DNA of 64,000 nucleotides from Halapricum desulfuricans (GTDB lineage Archaea > Halobacteriota > Halobacteria > Halobacteriales > Haloarculaceae). The notes under the pieces are model-generated. The model saw only the letters and a list, made by a program, of their open reading frames with translations, was not told the origin of the DNA and made no database searches. How positions within the stretch are numbered: the first letter of the stretch is position 1; each line of letters begins with the position of its first letter. The stretch is from NCBI RefSeq assembly GCF_017094465.1, contig NZ_CP064791.1:2418001-2482000 (forward strand), read 5' to 3'. The position numbers and the translations under genes are program-made. Below are positions 8,544 through 17,600 of the stretch, one piece after another.

Positions 8544-9344
8544 ATGACCGCGTGGTTTCGCGTCATGACCTACAACGTCCGCTACGATAACCCCGAGGAC
8601 GGCGACCATCGCTGGGAGTACCGCCGGGAGGGCGTCGCGGACACCATCCGCTTTCGGGAGCCGGCACTGCTCGGCCTCCAGGAGCCGCTTTCGAACCAGC
8701 TCGCGTACCTACAGCGCCACCTCCCCGGCTACGAGTGGGTCGGCGACCCGCGCGTCGACGGCGACGGCGAAGGGGAGTTCTCGCCGATCGGCTTCGACGA
8801 GAAACGCTTCGCCCTCGAAGCGTCCGACACGTTCTGGCTCTCGGAGACGCCCGACCAGCCCGGGACCGTCGGCTGGGACGCGCGCCATCCGCGGATCGTC
8901 ACCTGGGCGCGCCTGCGCGACCGCCGCTCGGACACCGTGTTCGTCCACGCCAACACGCACTTCTCCCACGACGGCCCGCAGGCACGCCGGGAGAGCGCTC
9001 GACTCCTGCGCGAACGACTCGACGACGTCACCGACGGCGAGCCCCTGATCGTGACGGGCGATTTCAACTGTATCGCCGGCGAGCCCGCCCACGAGACGAT
9101 CGTCGATCCCGAGGCGGGCAGACGGCGACTGGACAACGCGCTCGAACGCGCCGAACACGGCCATTACGGTCCCGAAACCTCCGTTACGGACTTCGAACAT
9201 CTCGTCCCCAACCGGAAGATCGACCACGTCTTCGTCACCGACAATGTCGAGGTCCGCCAGCACGGCGTGTGCACGGATCTGTACGCCGTGGACCGCTACC
9301 CCTCCGATCACTTCCCCGTGCTCGCGCAAGTGCGACTCGAGTGA
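8544..9344 (+). CDS. endonuclease/exonuclease/phosphatase-family hydrolase
   Basis: 266 residues. All landmarks of the EEP fold are present in order: VMTYNVRYDN, LLGLQE (metal-binding Glu), VFVHANTHFSHDG, IVTGDFNC (catalytic Asp/Asn), KIDHVFVT and the final YPSDHFPV (catalytic Asp-His). Family members cleave phosphodiester bonds in nucleic acids, phosphoinositides or related compounds. No secretion signal is seen, so a cytoplasmic role is likely. The start at ATG 8544 puts the first motif at the usual position; an upstream ATG at 8484 adds a non-conserved 20-residue basic stretch. Confidence 0.85.
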   Translation: MTAWFRVMTYNVRYDNPEDGDHRWEYRREGVADTIRFREPALLGLQEPLSNQLAYLQRHLPGYEWVGDPRVDGDGEGEFSPIGFDEKRFALEASDTFWLSETPDQPGTVGWDARHPRIVTWARLRDRRSDTVFVHANTHFSHDGPQARRESARLLRERLDDVTDGEPLIVTGDFNCIAGEPAHETIVDPEAGRRRLDNALERAEHGHYGPETSVTDFEHLVPNRKIDHVFVTDNVEVRQHGVCTDLYAVDRYPSDHFPVLAQVRLE

Positions 9345-9422
9345 AGAAAAACCGGGCGAGGAGCAGCGGCCCGAAAGACTCGTGTCGGCGCCCTTTTTCG
9401 TATCAGCCACATAGATGTTGGT

Positions 9423-9749
9423 ATGTTACTCGTCCGTGGGGAGGCCGGCGGGACGGCCCTGACGGGAACGCTGTACGAACCCGGCGACGACCCGCCGTCG
9501 TTCGAGGGCGCGCCCGACGAAGGAGCGCCGTACGTGTGGGTCTGTGATGCCTTCTACGAGGTCGAAAGCGGCGGGCAGGTCCAGCAGATCGGAGACCGTG
9601 AGATCAACGTCGCCTTCGAATCGCCGAGTCCGCGCGGATTCGAAACCCGTGATCGGGCAATCGAGGCCGCGAAAGAACACGTCCGAACCCAGTTTCAGCG
9701 GATCGGCGTCAGCGCCGGGGACGTGGCGATCGCGATTGAAGAATCGTGA
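9423..9749 (+). CDS. DUF7113-like haloarchaeal protein
   Basis: 108 acidic residues: MLLVRGEAGGTALTGTLYEP, a middle VWVCDAFYEVESGG and a helical C-terminus (RDRAIEAAKEHVRTQFQRIG). It fits a small conserved Halobacteria family I recall as DUF7113; function unknown. The following 160 bp to the convergent reductase gene contain no further frame of interest. Confidence 0.65.
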   Translation: MLLVRGEAGGTALTGTLYEPGDDPPSFEGAPDEGAPYVWVCDAFYEVESGGQVQQIGDREINVAFESPSPRGFETRDRAIEAAKEHVRTQFQRIGVSAGDVAIAIEES

Positions 9750-9909
9750 TCTCGGGTATCGGATCGCTGTGACGGTTTAACCAGGTGGCTATCAACAACA
9801 GAGCAGGCTGCCGTAGCGGTGGACTCGCAACCGCCGTCCACAACTTCTCGGGAGTCGAATCCGGGGAAATGACGTCTTTTGTGGGATCATTCCGACGACC
9901 ACAGAGACG

Positions 9910-10935
9910 CTAGTTCGTCGTTTCGGGTTCGGAGACGGCGACGACCTGCTTGCCGATGTTGTCGCCGGAGAAGAGCCCGAGGAACGCGTCGGGCGCGTTG
10001 TCGAGGCCGTCGACGACACTCTCGCGATGGCTGATCGCGCCGGAGACGACCCACTCGCCGAGCTGTTCGCTGGCTTCTTCGAACCGGGTGGCGTAGTCGC
10101 CGACGAGCAGTCCCTGGACTTTCGCGCGCACCGAGATGAGTTGTGGGAGTTTCCGCGGCCCGGTCGGCACGCCCTCGTCGTTGTAGTGGGCGATCTGTCC
10201 GCAGACGGCGACGCGAGCGTCGAGATTCAGCTTCGTGAACACGGCGTCGGTGATCGGACCGCCGACGTTGTCGAAGTAGACGTCGACACCACCGGGCGCG
10301 GCGTCGTCGAGTGCCGCACGGTAATCCTCGACCTGTTTGTAGTTGATTGCGGCGTCGAAGCCGAGGTCCTCGGTGAGCCACTCGACTTTCTCGTCGGTGC
10401 CCGCGAACCCGACGACCCGGCAGCCGTTGCGTTTCGCGATCTGGCCGACGACAGAGCCCACTGCGCCCGCAGCACCGGAGACGACGACAGTGTCGCCGGG
10501 GTTGGGCTCGCCGACCTCCAGCAGCCCGAAGTACGCGGTTCGGCCGGGCATGCCGAGGACGCCGAGGTACGCCGGCAGGTCCGCGACCGACGGGTCGACG
10601 GGAGCGACGCTATCGGCGTCCAGCACGCTGTAGTCCGCCCACGTTCCGTTGCCGGTCACGAGGTCGCCAGGGTCGTAGGCGTCGCTCTCACTCTCGACGA
10701 CTTCGCCGACGACGGCACCCGCCATCGGGTCGCCGACATCCCACGGCTCGGCGTACGACTCGGCGTCCCGCATCCGTCCTCGCATGTAGGGATCGACCGA
10801 GAGGTAGCGTACGCGCACCAAGAGTTCGCCGTGTTGTGGCTCCGGTACGTCGCCCTCGCGGAGTTCGAAGCTGTCCATGTCCGGTTCGCCGTCAGGGCGC
10901 TGTGCGAACACCCACTCGCGATTCGAGTTACGCAT
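9910..10935 (-). CDS. NADP-dependent oxidoreductase, medium-chain family (leukotriene B4 dehydrogenase-like)
   Basis: 341 residues. The N-terminal GroES-like part includes VRVRYLSVDPYMRGRM; the nucleotide-binding motif is VVVSGAAGAVGSVVGQIAKR; then GVDVYFDNVGG and a C-terminal lid. This is the zinc-free PTGR/YncB branch that reduces alpha,beta-unsaturated carbonyls using NADPH. The zinc ligands of alcohol dehydrogenases are absent, as expected. ATG 10935 chosen because homologs begin with a short NREW-type segment; upstream frame lies in a noncoding spacer. Substrate unknown. Confidence 0.85.
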   Translation of the reverse strand: MRNSNREWVFAQRPDGEPDMDSFELREGDVPEPQHGELLVRVRYLSVDPYMRGRMRDAESYAEPWDVGDPMAGAVVGEVVESESDAYDPGDLVTGNGTWADYSVLDADSVAPVDPSVADLPAYLGVLGMPGRTAYFGLLEVGEPNPGDTVVVSGAAGAVGSVVGQIAKRNGCRVVGFAGTDEKVEWLTEDLGFDAAINYKQVEDYRAALDDAAPGGVDVYFDNVGGPITDAVFTKLNLDARVAVCGQIAHYNDEGVPTGPRKLPQLISVRAKVQGLLVGDYATRFEEASEQLGEWVVSGAISHRESVVDGLDNAPDAFLGLFSGDNIGKQVVAVSEPETTN

Positions 10936-11005
10936 GCGTTGTCTTGCGTTCTCGCACCGAAAGCAGTTCCTCTTCCAGCAGCGGCGTCCGGTAGCGGAAG
11001 CGTTT

Positions 11006-12301
11006 CTAGTCGTCGGCCCGGGCGGCCGTCGGCGTCTCGGGCGGAGCGATCGGTTCGCCCATCGCGTAGACCGTGTTGTGGCCGGTGATCTCGACGTCGA
11101 CGAAGTCGCCGATCTGCAGGCCCTGAAGCTGTGCCTTCGGGAGTGCGACCTGGCGGTGGGCCTCGTCGTATCCGACCAGCGAGTCGTCGGTGCCATCCTC
11201 GGTGAGCAGGACCGATCGCTCGGTGCCGACCATCGCCTCGTAGGCCTCGCCGACGACATCCATCTTCACCTCGCTCATCGCCTTCGAGCGTTCCTTCTTG
11301 AGCGTGCCGCCGAGCCCGTTCATCTCGGCGGCGTCGGTGCCCGGCCGCTTCGAGAAGCGCGTGACGTTGAGTTTCTCCGGGCGGATCTCCCGGATGAGAT
11401 CCATACTCGCCGCGTGATCGTCGGGCTCCTCGGTCGGGAACCCGACGATGAAATCCGTCGCGAGCGTCCAGTAGTCCAGATGCTCGTCGAAGGTGGCGAC
11501 GATCTCGCGGAACTGCTGGACCTGGTGCTGACGACGCATGTCCGCGAGTACGTCGTCGGAGCCGCTCTGGACGGGCGCGTGCAGGAAGTTGTAGATTTCG
11601 TCGTGTTCGGCGAAGACTGCTGCGAGTTCCTCGGCGATGCCATAGACGCCGCCGGGGTTGGCCATCCCCAGGCGAACCCGGAAGTCGCCCTCGATCTCGG
11701 TACAGATCCGGCTCAGGAGTTCGGGAAGCAGGCTCTCGCCCTGATTGATGTCCCAGCCGTAGACGCCGGTGTCCTGGCCGGTGATCCGGATCTCGCGTGC
11801 GCCGCCGTGCACCAGCGCGCGGGCCTTCCGGACGTTCTCCTCGACCGACGGGGAGTCGATCCGGCCGGTCGCCTGCTTGGTGATGCAGTACGAGCAATCG
11901 CTCATGCAGCCGCGGGCGATCGGCAGGATCCCGGTCGCGTCCGTCAGGACCGGCTCCGTGTCGGCCGTGATCGTCGGACACTCGCCGTTGAGGACGTACC
12001 CGGGGACGTCGTCCCAGTGGAGGATCTCGGCGTCGAGGTCGTCGAACTGCTCGCCCTGAGCCAGCGCCATACAGCCCGTGACGATCAGGTCAGCAGGCGT
12101 CTGTTCGTCGAGTTCTTTGGCCCGCCGGAGCATATTGCGCTCGGTCTTCTCGACGACCGTGCACGTGTTCAGGATCGCGACATCTGCCGCCTGTGGCGAG
12201 GACGCCGGCCGGTGACCGCCCTCCCGCAAGGCGCGCTCGATCTGCTGGGTCTCACCCCTGTTCGAGGTGCACCCGTAGGTCTCGACGTAGTAGCGGGCCA
12301 T
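11006..12301 (-). CDS. tRNA t6A37 methylthiotransferase (e-MtaB/CDKAL1 type)
   Basis: 431 residues. The UPF0004 domain carries Cys11, Cys47 and Cys77 (ETYGCTSN, NTCTV, VTGCMA) for one 4Fe-4S cluster; the radical-SAM motif CMSDCSYC (Cys132, 136, 139) holds the second. A C-terminal TRAM domain (about 365-420) binds tRNA. It adds the methylthio group to t6A at position 37. The substrate base is made by KEOPS, whose Kae1-Bud32 subunit is encoded at 39695-41413 in this window. Confidence 0.92.
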   Translation of the reverse strand: MARYYVETYGCTSNRGETQQIERALREGGHRPASSPQAADVAILNTCTVVEKTERNMLRRAKELDEQTPADLIVTGCMALAQGEQFDDLDAEILHWDDVPGYVLNGECPTITADTEPVLTDATGILPIARGCMSDCSYCITKQATGRIDSPSVEENVRKARALVHGGAREIRITGQDTGVYGWDINQGESLLPELLSRICTEIEGDFRVRLGMANPGGVYGIAEELAAVFAEHDEIYNFLHAPVQSGSDDVLADMRRQHQVQQFREIVATFDEHLDYWTLATDFIVGFPTEEPDDHAASMDLIREIRPEKLNVTRFSKRPGTDAAEMNGLGGTLKKERSKAMSEVKMDVVGEAYEAMVGTERSVLLTEDGTDDSLVGYDEAHRQVALPKAQLQGLQIGDFVDVEITGHNTVYAMGEPIAPPETPTAARADD

Positions 12302-12358
12302 CGCTACCGTTCACTAGACGTGTGGGGGCAAAAGGACGGCGGATCCGGAATGGCGCTC

Positions 12359-12802
12359 TCAGACGGACCCATCGCGGATCGAATGGAGCGACACGTCCAC
12401 CGGCAGGTCGCCGAACTCCGGATCCCCACCGATCACAAGTGTCGCGTCCGATGCAAGCGCGAGCGCGGCCGCGTAGGAATCACCGAGTGAAATACCACCG
12501 GCGCCTTTGATACGGGCGACGGCGTGCCAGGGCGGGGTCTCGATCGTGATTCCGTAGCCGCGAAGAATGCGCAGGTCATGCTCCCCGACATCGAATTCGT
12601 CGTCACCGGGCGAGACGTGGTTTGGATCACCCGTTTCGAGACGCGCGATCTTGTATACGAGTTCGGTCGCAGTGGCATGGGAGAGTGCGCCGGTCGCCTC
12701 GTCGTTGTCGATTGCCGTCAGCCGTTCAGTCACGTCCGAAGCGCCGGGCTCGTCGTAGAAGTACGCAATGAGCGGCTCCGTATCGAAGACGTAGTCGGTC
12801 AC
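12359..12802 (-). CDS. VapC-type PIN-domain toxin
   Basis: 147 residues. PIN acidic residues are visible: Asp7 in VFDTEPLIAYF, Glu near ATATELVYKI, and Asp in SLGDSYAAALA, followed by an ATLVIGGDPEF strand. These would coordinate the metal ion of a ribonuclease, typically acting on tRNA or rRNA. Its ATG overlaps the stop of the antitoxin gene by 4 nt, the standard vapBC arrangement. Confidence 0.85.
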   Translation of the reverse strand: MTDYVFDTEPLIAYFYDEPGASDVTERLTAIDNDEATGALSHATATELVYKIARLETGDPNHVSPGDDEFDVGEHDLRILRGYGITIETPPWHAVARIKGAGGISLGDSYAAALALASDATLVIGGDPEFGDLPVDVSLHSIRDGSV

Positions 12803-13077
12803 TGGTCCCGGGCCTCATCGCGTTCGAGTCGCTTGTCCGCTTCTTTCATTTCCTCCAGGTGTTCGAGGACGTCGCCCCGTTCGTATCGGCCAGCATGAAC
12901 GCCCTGCATCTCCTCGACCGAGGGGAGGGGCTCGACGACGATTTTCCCGTCGTCTTCGTGAATGAGTACCTTGCCCGGCGCCTCGATGCCGAACCGTTCG
13001 CGGTATTCCTTGGGGATCGTCGCCTGCCCCTTCCTGGACACGCGGACGACCGTTCCGTCGTCAGTATTGCTCGGCAT
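12799..13077 (-). CDS. AbrB-type antitoxin (VapB)
   Basis: 92 residues starting MPSNTDDGTVVRVSRKGQAT, with the swapped-hairpin AbrB motif VSRKGQATIPKEYRERFGI and a helical, charged C-terminus that should wrap the toxin. ATG 13077 is preferred to a frame extension to 13149 because it is the point where family similarity begins. An inverted repeat (13099-13126) upstream is a likely self-operator. Confidence 0.85.
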   Translation of the reverse strand: MPSNTDDGTVVRVSRKGQATIPKEYRERFGIEAPGKVLIHEDDGKIVVEPLPSVEEMQGVHAGRYERGDVLEHLEEMKEADKRLERDEARDQ

Positions 13078-13098
13078 ATATGTATTACATTTCGAAGT

Positions 13099-13126
13099 CG
13101 TACTACTAACCACTTTTCGTAGTACG
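13099..13126 (-). promoter_or_regulatory. inverted-repeat operator of vapBC
   Basis: CGTACTAC (13099-13106) and GTAGTACG (13119-13126) are perfect inverted copies separated by 12 bp, just upstream of the antitoxin start. AbrB-type antitoxins commonly bind such sites to repress their own operon. The site also lies upstream of the divergent DUF63 gene. Confidence 0.5.
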
Positions 13127-13199
13127 TATGCTCCTGAGAAACAGGACACGAGTCCCCATGTATCGGATCGATACCCTTTCTGTCGTCGCGGACGGCCCT

Positions 13200-14072
13200 A
13201 TGCACATGCCACTCCTGCCCAGCGGGTTAGTCGTGCCGCCGCTCGCGTATCTCCTGGGGTTGCTCGTCGGAACTGTCACGGTGACCGCGTTCCTGCTCGC
13301 GTTGGGGCCGCGCGTCCAACAGCGCCACGTGCTCGCGCTGGTGCCGTGGATGGTCGTCGGGGCGAGCGCGCACGCGCTCTATCAGATCGATCCAGCGGCC
13401 GGCGTCTACCCGGACGTGGTCGAGCCGCTGTTCGGTGCGCCCGCTGTCTACGTCACGACGTTTGTCGCGACCGGGGGCGTCTGGGCCGTCCTCTCCTTTC
13501 TCTCGAACGTCAACCCGAGCGAGAACACGGTCGCGCGCGATCTCGGGGCGATCGGCACGATCGCACTCCTCGGACTCGGCGTGTTCGCGAGCCAGCAGGA
13601 CGCGTTCGTCGCTGCCAGGCCACTCTGGTCGGCCATCGGGATCGTGATCACGGTCCCCGTGACGGTCGGCGTGTATTTCGGGATGGCGTATCTCACGACG
13701 GAGGTCGTCGCCAGAGCACGACTTGTCGGCGGGCTCGTCATCTTCGCGCACGCGCTCGACGGGATCACGACCGCCATCGGAATCGACGTGATCGGGACGA
13801 CCGAGCGGTCACCGCTCCCGCGAGCGATCATGGACCTCGCCGGCTCGCTGCCGATCGCCGAGACGGTCGGCGTCGGCTGGCTGTTCGTCGTCGTCAAGCT
13901 CGCGATCGCGATCGCGATCGTCTATGCCTTCGCCGAGTACCTCGAGGACGAGCCCGTTCGGGGCAACCTGGTGTTCGCCCTCATCATCGCGCTCGGTCTC
14001 GGGCCGGCCGTCAACAATCTCGTGCTGTTCGCGCTGCGGGAGAGTGCGGTCGCTGCGGTCGTCGCCGGATAA
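13200..14072 (+). CDS. DUF63 family membrane protein
   Basis: About 290 residues with eight or so hydrophobic segments. LPSGLVVPPLAYLLGLLVG at the start and LVGGLVIFAHALDGITTAIG in the middle match DUF63, a polytopic family confined to Archaea and common in Halobacteria. Function is unknown. Alternative starts at 13128, 13158 or 13206 are possible; 13200 or 13206 places the first helix correctly. Confidence 0.8.
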   Translation: MHMPLLPSGLVVPPLAYLLGLLVGTVTVTAFLLALGPRVQQRHVLALVPWMVVGASAHALYQIDPAAGVYPDVVEPLFGAPAVYVTTFVATGGVWAVLSFLSNVNPSENTVARDLGAIGTIALLGLGVFASQQDAFVAARPLWSAIGIVITVPVTVGVYFGMAYLTTEVVARARLVGGLVIFAHALDGITTAIGIDVIGTTERSPLPRAIMDLAGSLPIAETVGVGWLFVVVKLAIAIAIVYAFAEYLEDEPVRGNLVFALIIALGLGPAVNNLVLFALRESAVAAVVAG

Positions 14073-14562
14073 GGGTACTGATCCGTCCTGTCCTCGTGGC
14101 CGGTTCCACGTCGATACGTGATCATCGCTCTAGAGATCGCGCGCTGACGACCCGCTTCGATACGGGATATCGTGGATATCCGGTTCAGCAGTCGCGGCCG
14201 GACCGGGACCGCCCCTGGCGCTCCAGGGAATGCGGCATCGACCGCTCGCAGATCAACCCCCCTGAGACGTATCTCCCCCATTGATCGCCGGAGCGCAATG
14301 CTTCCTGCATCACGTGTGTGACCGTCTGGATCGACACGATCCGGACGGACACCGACACCGCCGGCATCGCCCGCGTCCGTCTGTGCTCGTTCAGCGGGAG
14401 ACTCAGCCTGTGATTTCTCGGATAGTGAGTTCGCGTCTGCTTCAGCCGGGCCGCCGTTGCTGTACCCGGCCGTGGTGGCAGAGATTTCGACGACGGGGTT
14501 CGTGTCGAGGAAGCGCGTCAGGACAACGCTGCCGGAGCACGAGTGCTGCCGCTATCGGGCGC
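14073..14562. other. 490-bp spacer without a convincing gene
   Basis: Open frames run through both strands because the DNA is GC-rich, but none has a recognisable start, domain or consistent haloarchaeal protein composition over its length. A minus-strand stretch near 14380-14520 reads FLDTNPVVEISATTAGYSNG and an acidic continuation, so a decayed gene is possible but not demonstrable. Confidence 0.4.
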
Positions 14563-14601
14563 GAAAAAATGAAGAAACGTCAGGAGTCGGCGAAGCCGAC
14601 T
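14563..14601 (-). terminator. hairpin plus T-tract after the S-layer gene
   Basis: On the minus strand AGTCGGC-TTC-GCCGACT forms a 7-bp stem (14585-14601) touching the stop codon. It is followed by a T-rich run, TTTCTTCATTTTTT, down to 14563. The combination looks like a strong terminator for a very highly expressed gene. Confidence 0.65.
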
Positions 14602-17600
14602 TAGTTGTTGCGGCGGACAGCGAGCAGCGCAGCGCCGAGGAGCGCGACGAGCGCAACGGCGATGCCGAAGCCGGGTCCGTCACCGTCACCTTCGTCGGTG
14701 GTGGTGTCAGCCGGCTCGTCAGTCGTCGTGGTCGTCGTGGTCGTCGGCGTGTCCGTCGGCGTGCTCACGGCGGAGTCGGGCACTCGGACAGTCGCGCTGT
14801 CGGTGACCGCGTCGCCGTCAGCGTTGGTGTACGGCGCGTCGGCACCGGGGAAGTCGAACGTCTGGTTGTCGTTGTCGTCCTGGTGGGCCATCGCCGTCAC
14901 CTGGTTGTCACCAGCGGACAGCGTGGTGTCCAGCAGAACGTCAACGTCTTCGACCGTGCCCGGAGCGATGTAATCGGAGCTGCCGATGACGTCACCGTCC
15001 GCGTTGTGGATCACGACGAAGCCACCCTCGGGCAGGTAGGCCTCGGCGACCGTGACGACGTCACCGGTGGAGCTCTGCTGCTGGCGGAAGTCGACCGTGG
15101 CGATCTGCGGTTCCTGGACCGTGTAGGTCTGGCTGTCGTCGTCGATCGTGGCGGTGACTTCGTCGCCGGCGCTCAGGTCGCTGAGATCGAACTCGCCGGC
15201 GAAGGTGCCGTCATCCTGGACCGTCGCGTCGACAGTCTGGACGAGGCCCGGACCGCTGAGCTCGATCGTGACGGTCGTGCCGGCATCAGAAGTGCTGGTA
15301 CCGGAGATGACCTGTCCGTCGGCAGCGTAGAGCTCGAGGTCCTCGTCGAGCTGCGCGTCAGACTCGACCTGGAAGCTCTGGGTCATCGGCTCGAAGCCGG
15401 CGGGTCGGGTCTCGAGCGTGTAGGTCCCGAGTTCGGCATCCGAGGCGATCTCGATGGTCGCGACGCCGTTCTCGTTGGTGGTGAACGAGCCGATCACGTT
15501 GCCGTTCGTGTCGGACAGCGCGATGCTGGCGAGGTTGAGCGGCTCACCGTTGGACTCGCGCGTGACCGTCACGTTGAGCGTGCTGCCCGGCGTGACGGCC
15601 TCGCTACCGAGTGCAAGGTTGACCTGCTTGTTCGAGCGCAGGACGTCGAACGTGATGTCCTCGTTGTCGATCGTCTTGGTGATCGGACCGCTGGCGTTGC
15701 CGCTGCGCAGCGCGATGATTCCGTCACCGGTACCGGTCGGCGTCACCGTGAGGTAGCCGACCTGTCCAACTTCGTACGGGACGTTCGGATACGGCGCCGG
15801 GTTGTCACTGACGAGCGTGTCAGTGTCGTTGATCAGGCTCGTGTCCGTGTTGATCGTGGTCTCGGCGACCGGGTCCGAGGCCGTGTCGATCGCGAAGCTG
15901 AGCGACGGGACCGGGAGGTCGCCGTCGTCAGCCGGGAAGGCCTCGACGCGCAGCGTCTGGGTCACGTCGTTGGCCAGGATCATGTTGCCAGTGTCCTCAG
16001 CGGTCGGCAGCATGGCGCCTGACTGGTCGTAGACCTCGACGCGCGGGAGCTGGCCTTCGGGCGTGTCGTCCCATTCACCGACCGGACCGTTGCTTCCAGG
16101 GGTGAATGCACTGGCGTCCGTGTACGCCTCTAGCGAGTACCTTGAGAGGTACTCGCCGTTGGCGTCGGACTCGTTCGGCTTGATGTCGAACATGACGAGA
16201 CCGGTCTCGTTGTTCAGCGTGACAGTCGAGCCGGCCGCGGAGTTGTTACCCGTAGAGAGGAACTCAACGGTAGCGTCACCGACGCCGCTGTCGATGAGGG
16301 TCAGGTTCGTATCGTCAAGCACGGTACCGTTGATCGGCGTGCCGAGGGCGTCAGTGACCTGTCCCTCGACGCGGTACCAGCGGTCGATACCGATGGTCAT
16401 CGTCTCCACGCCTTCGACAGACGTGAAGTTGTCCGCAAGGTCGTGGTTGACGTCGGACTCGTTGACACCAATGATTTCGGTGTCGATGTTGGGGTTCGCA
16501 GCGTCGAAGTAGCCCGTTTCCTCATCGGTCATGTAGGAGGCGTCGGGCGTCGTGATCCCCAGCTGGAACGTGTCGACGTCGTTGGCGCTGTTGTTGAATC
16601 CGAAGACATCGCCAGGACTCGCTACATCGTTGTTAGCGCTGTCGACGTAGGTGCTGTTCTGGATGTCGTCGATCACGTAGGTGCCGTTGGCCGGGTCGCT
16701 GGCGCTCTCATTGAAGTAGACGCCGTGCGAGTTCCCGTCCGGGCCAACAATTTCGACGAACGGTTCGCCGTCGAGCGATGCGTTGGCAAGGGTGTTCAGC
16801 GAGACGGACGTATTGCCGATTCCTTCGGTCAGGTTGACCGGCTCACCGTCTGCGGTGGTGAGCTCGAAGGCGATCTGTTCGTATTCGACGCCCTTCGTGA
16901 GCGTGAACTGCTCACCGTCTCCAGTGTCCTGGAATCCGCTGTACGTGCTGGTCTGCTCCGGCAGGTATTCGACCTGGAGCGTGTCGTCAGCAGCGAGGTC
17001 GACCGTGCGGACCGCGGCATGGTCGACTTCCTGCTGTTCCAGCGCGTTGTCATGCGGGTTCTGGTCGGCATACTGGTACGCCGTGAAGGTCAGCTGCGAG
17101 ATGTTTTCGGCGAGACCGTCAGAGTTGTCGTCGATCCCGCGCGGACCGAGCGAGATGTTCTCGAAGACGTACTCGCCGTCGTTAATGTTCGAGGTCCGGC
17201 CGTCTGTCTCAGTGTCGAGCGCGTGACCCGACTGAGTCAGACGGACCAGACCGTTGTTGACCGGCGCGAAGTTGTCGTACGGCGCGTTGACGACGGACGT
17301 CAGATCGACGTTCTGGTCACCGAGGATCTCATCGGTTTCGTTACCGTCGATGAGGAACTCCTCGATTTCGAGACCGGACGCGTCCAGCGGGAGGGTAACC
17401 GGATCCTCGCCCTGGACGTAGATCTCGTGAGTGATCTGCTCGTCAGCCTCGTCCGTCGCTGTCGGACGGATCAGGAACGCGTACTCGAGATTGCCGTCAG
17501 TGTCGACATCGGTGTAGTTCGCGTCGAGCACGTTTCCGTTCTGGGCGTCAACCTTGAGGGCGCCAGTATCGTTGGCGTAGACGGTCGCATTAATCTCAGC

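Noticed and set aside
10877-12490. 537-codon plus-strand frame
   Set aside because: Antisense to the methylthiotransferase with its three Cys of the radical-SAM motif; a shadow.
14281-14604. 107-codon plus-strand frame in the spacer before the S-layer gene
   Set aside because: Basic, Arg/His-rich, no homolog-like motif, and it runs into the S-layer gene's terminator.
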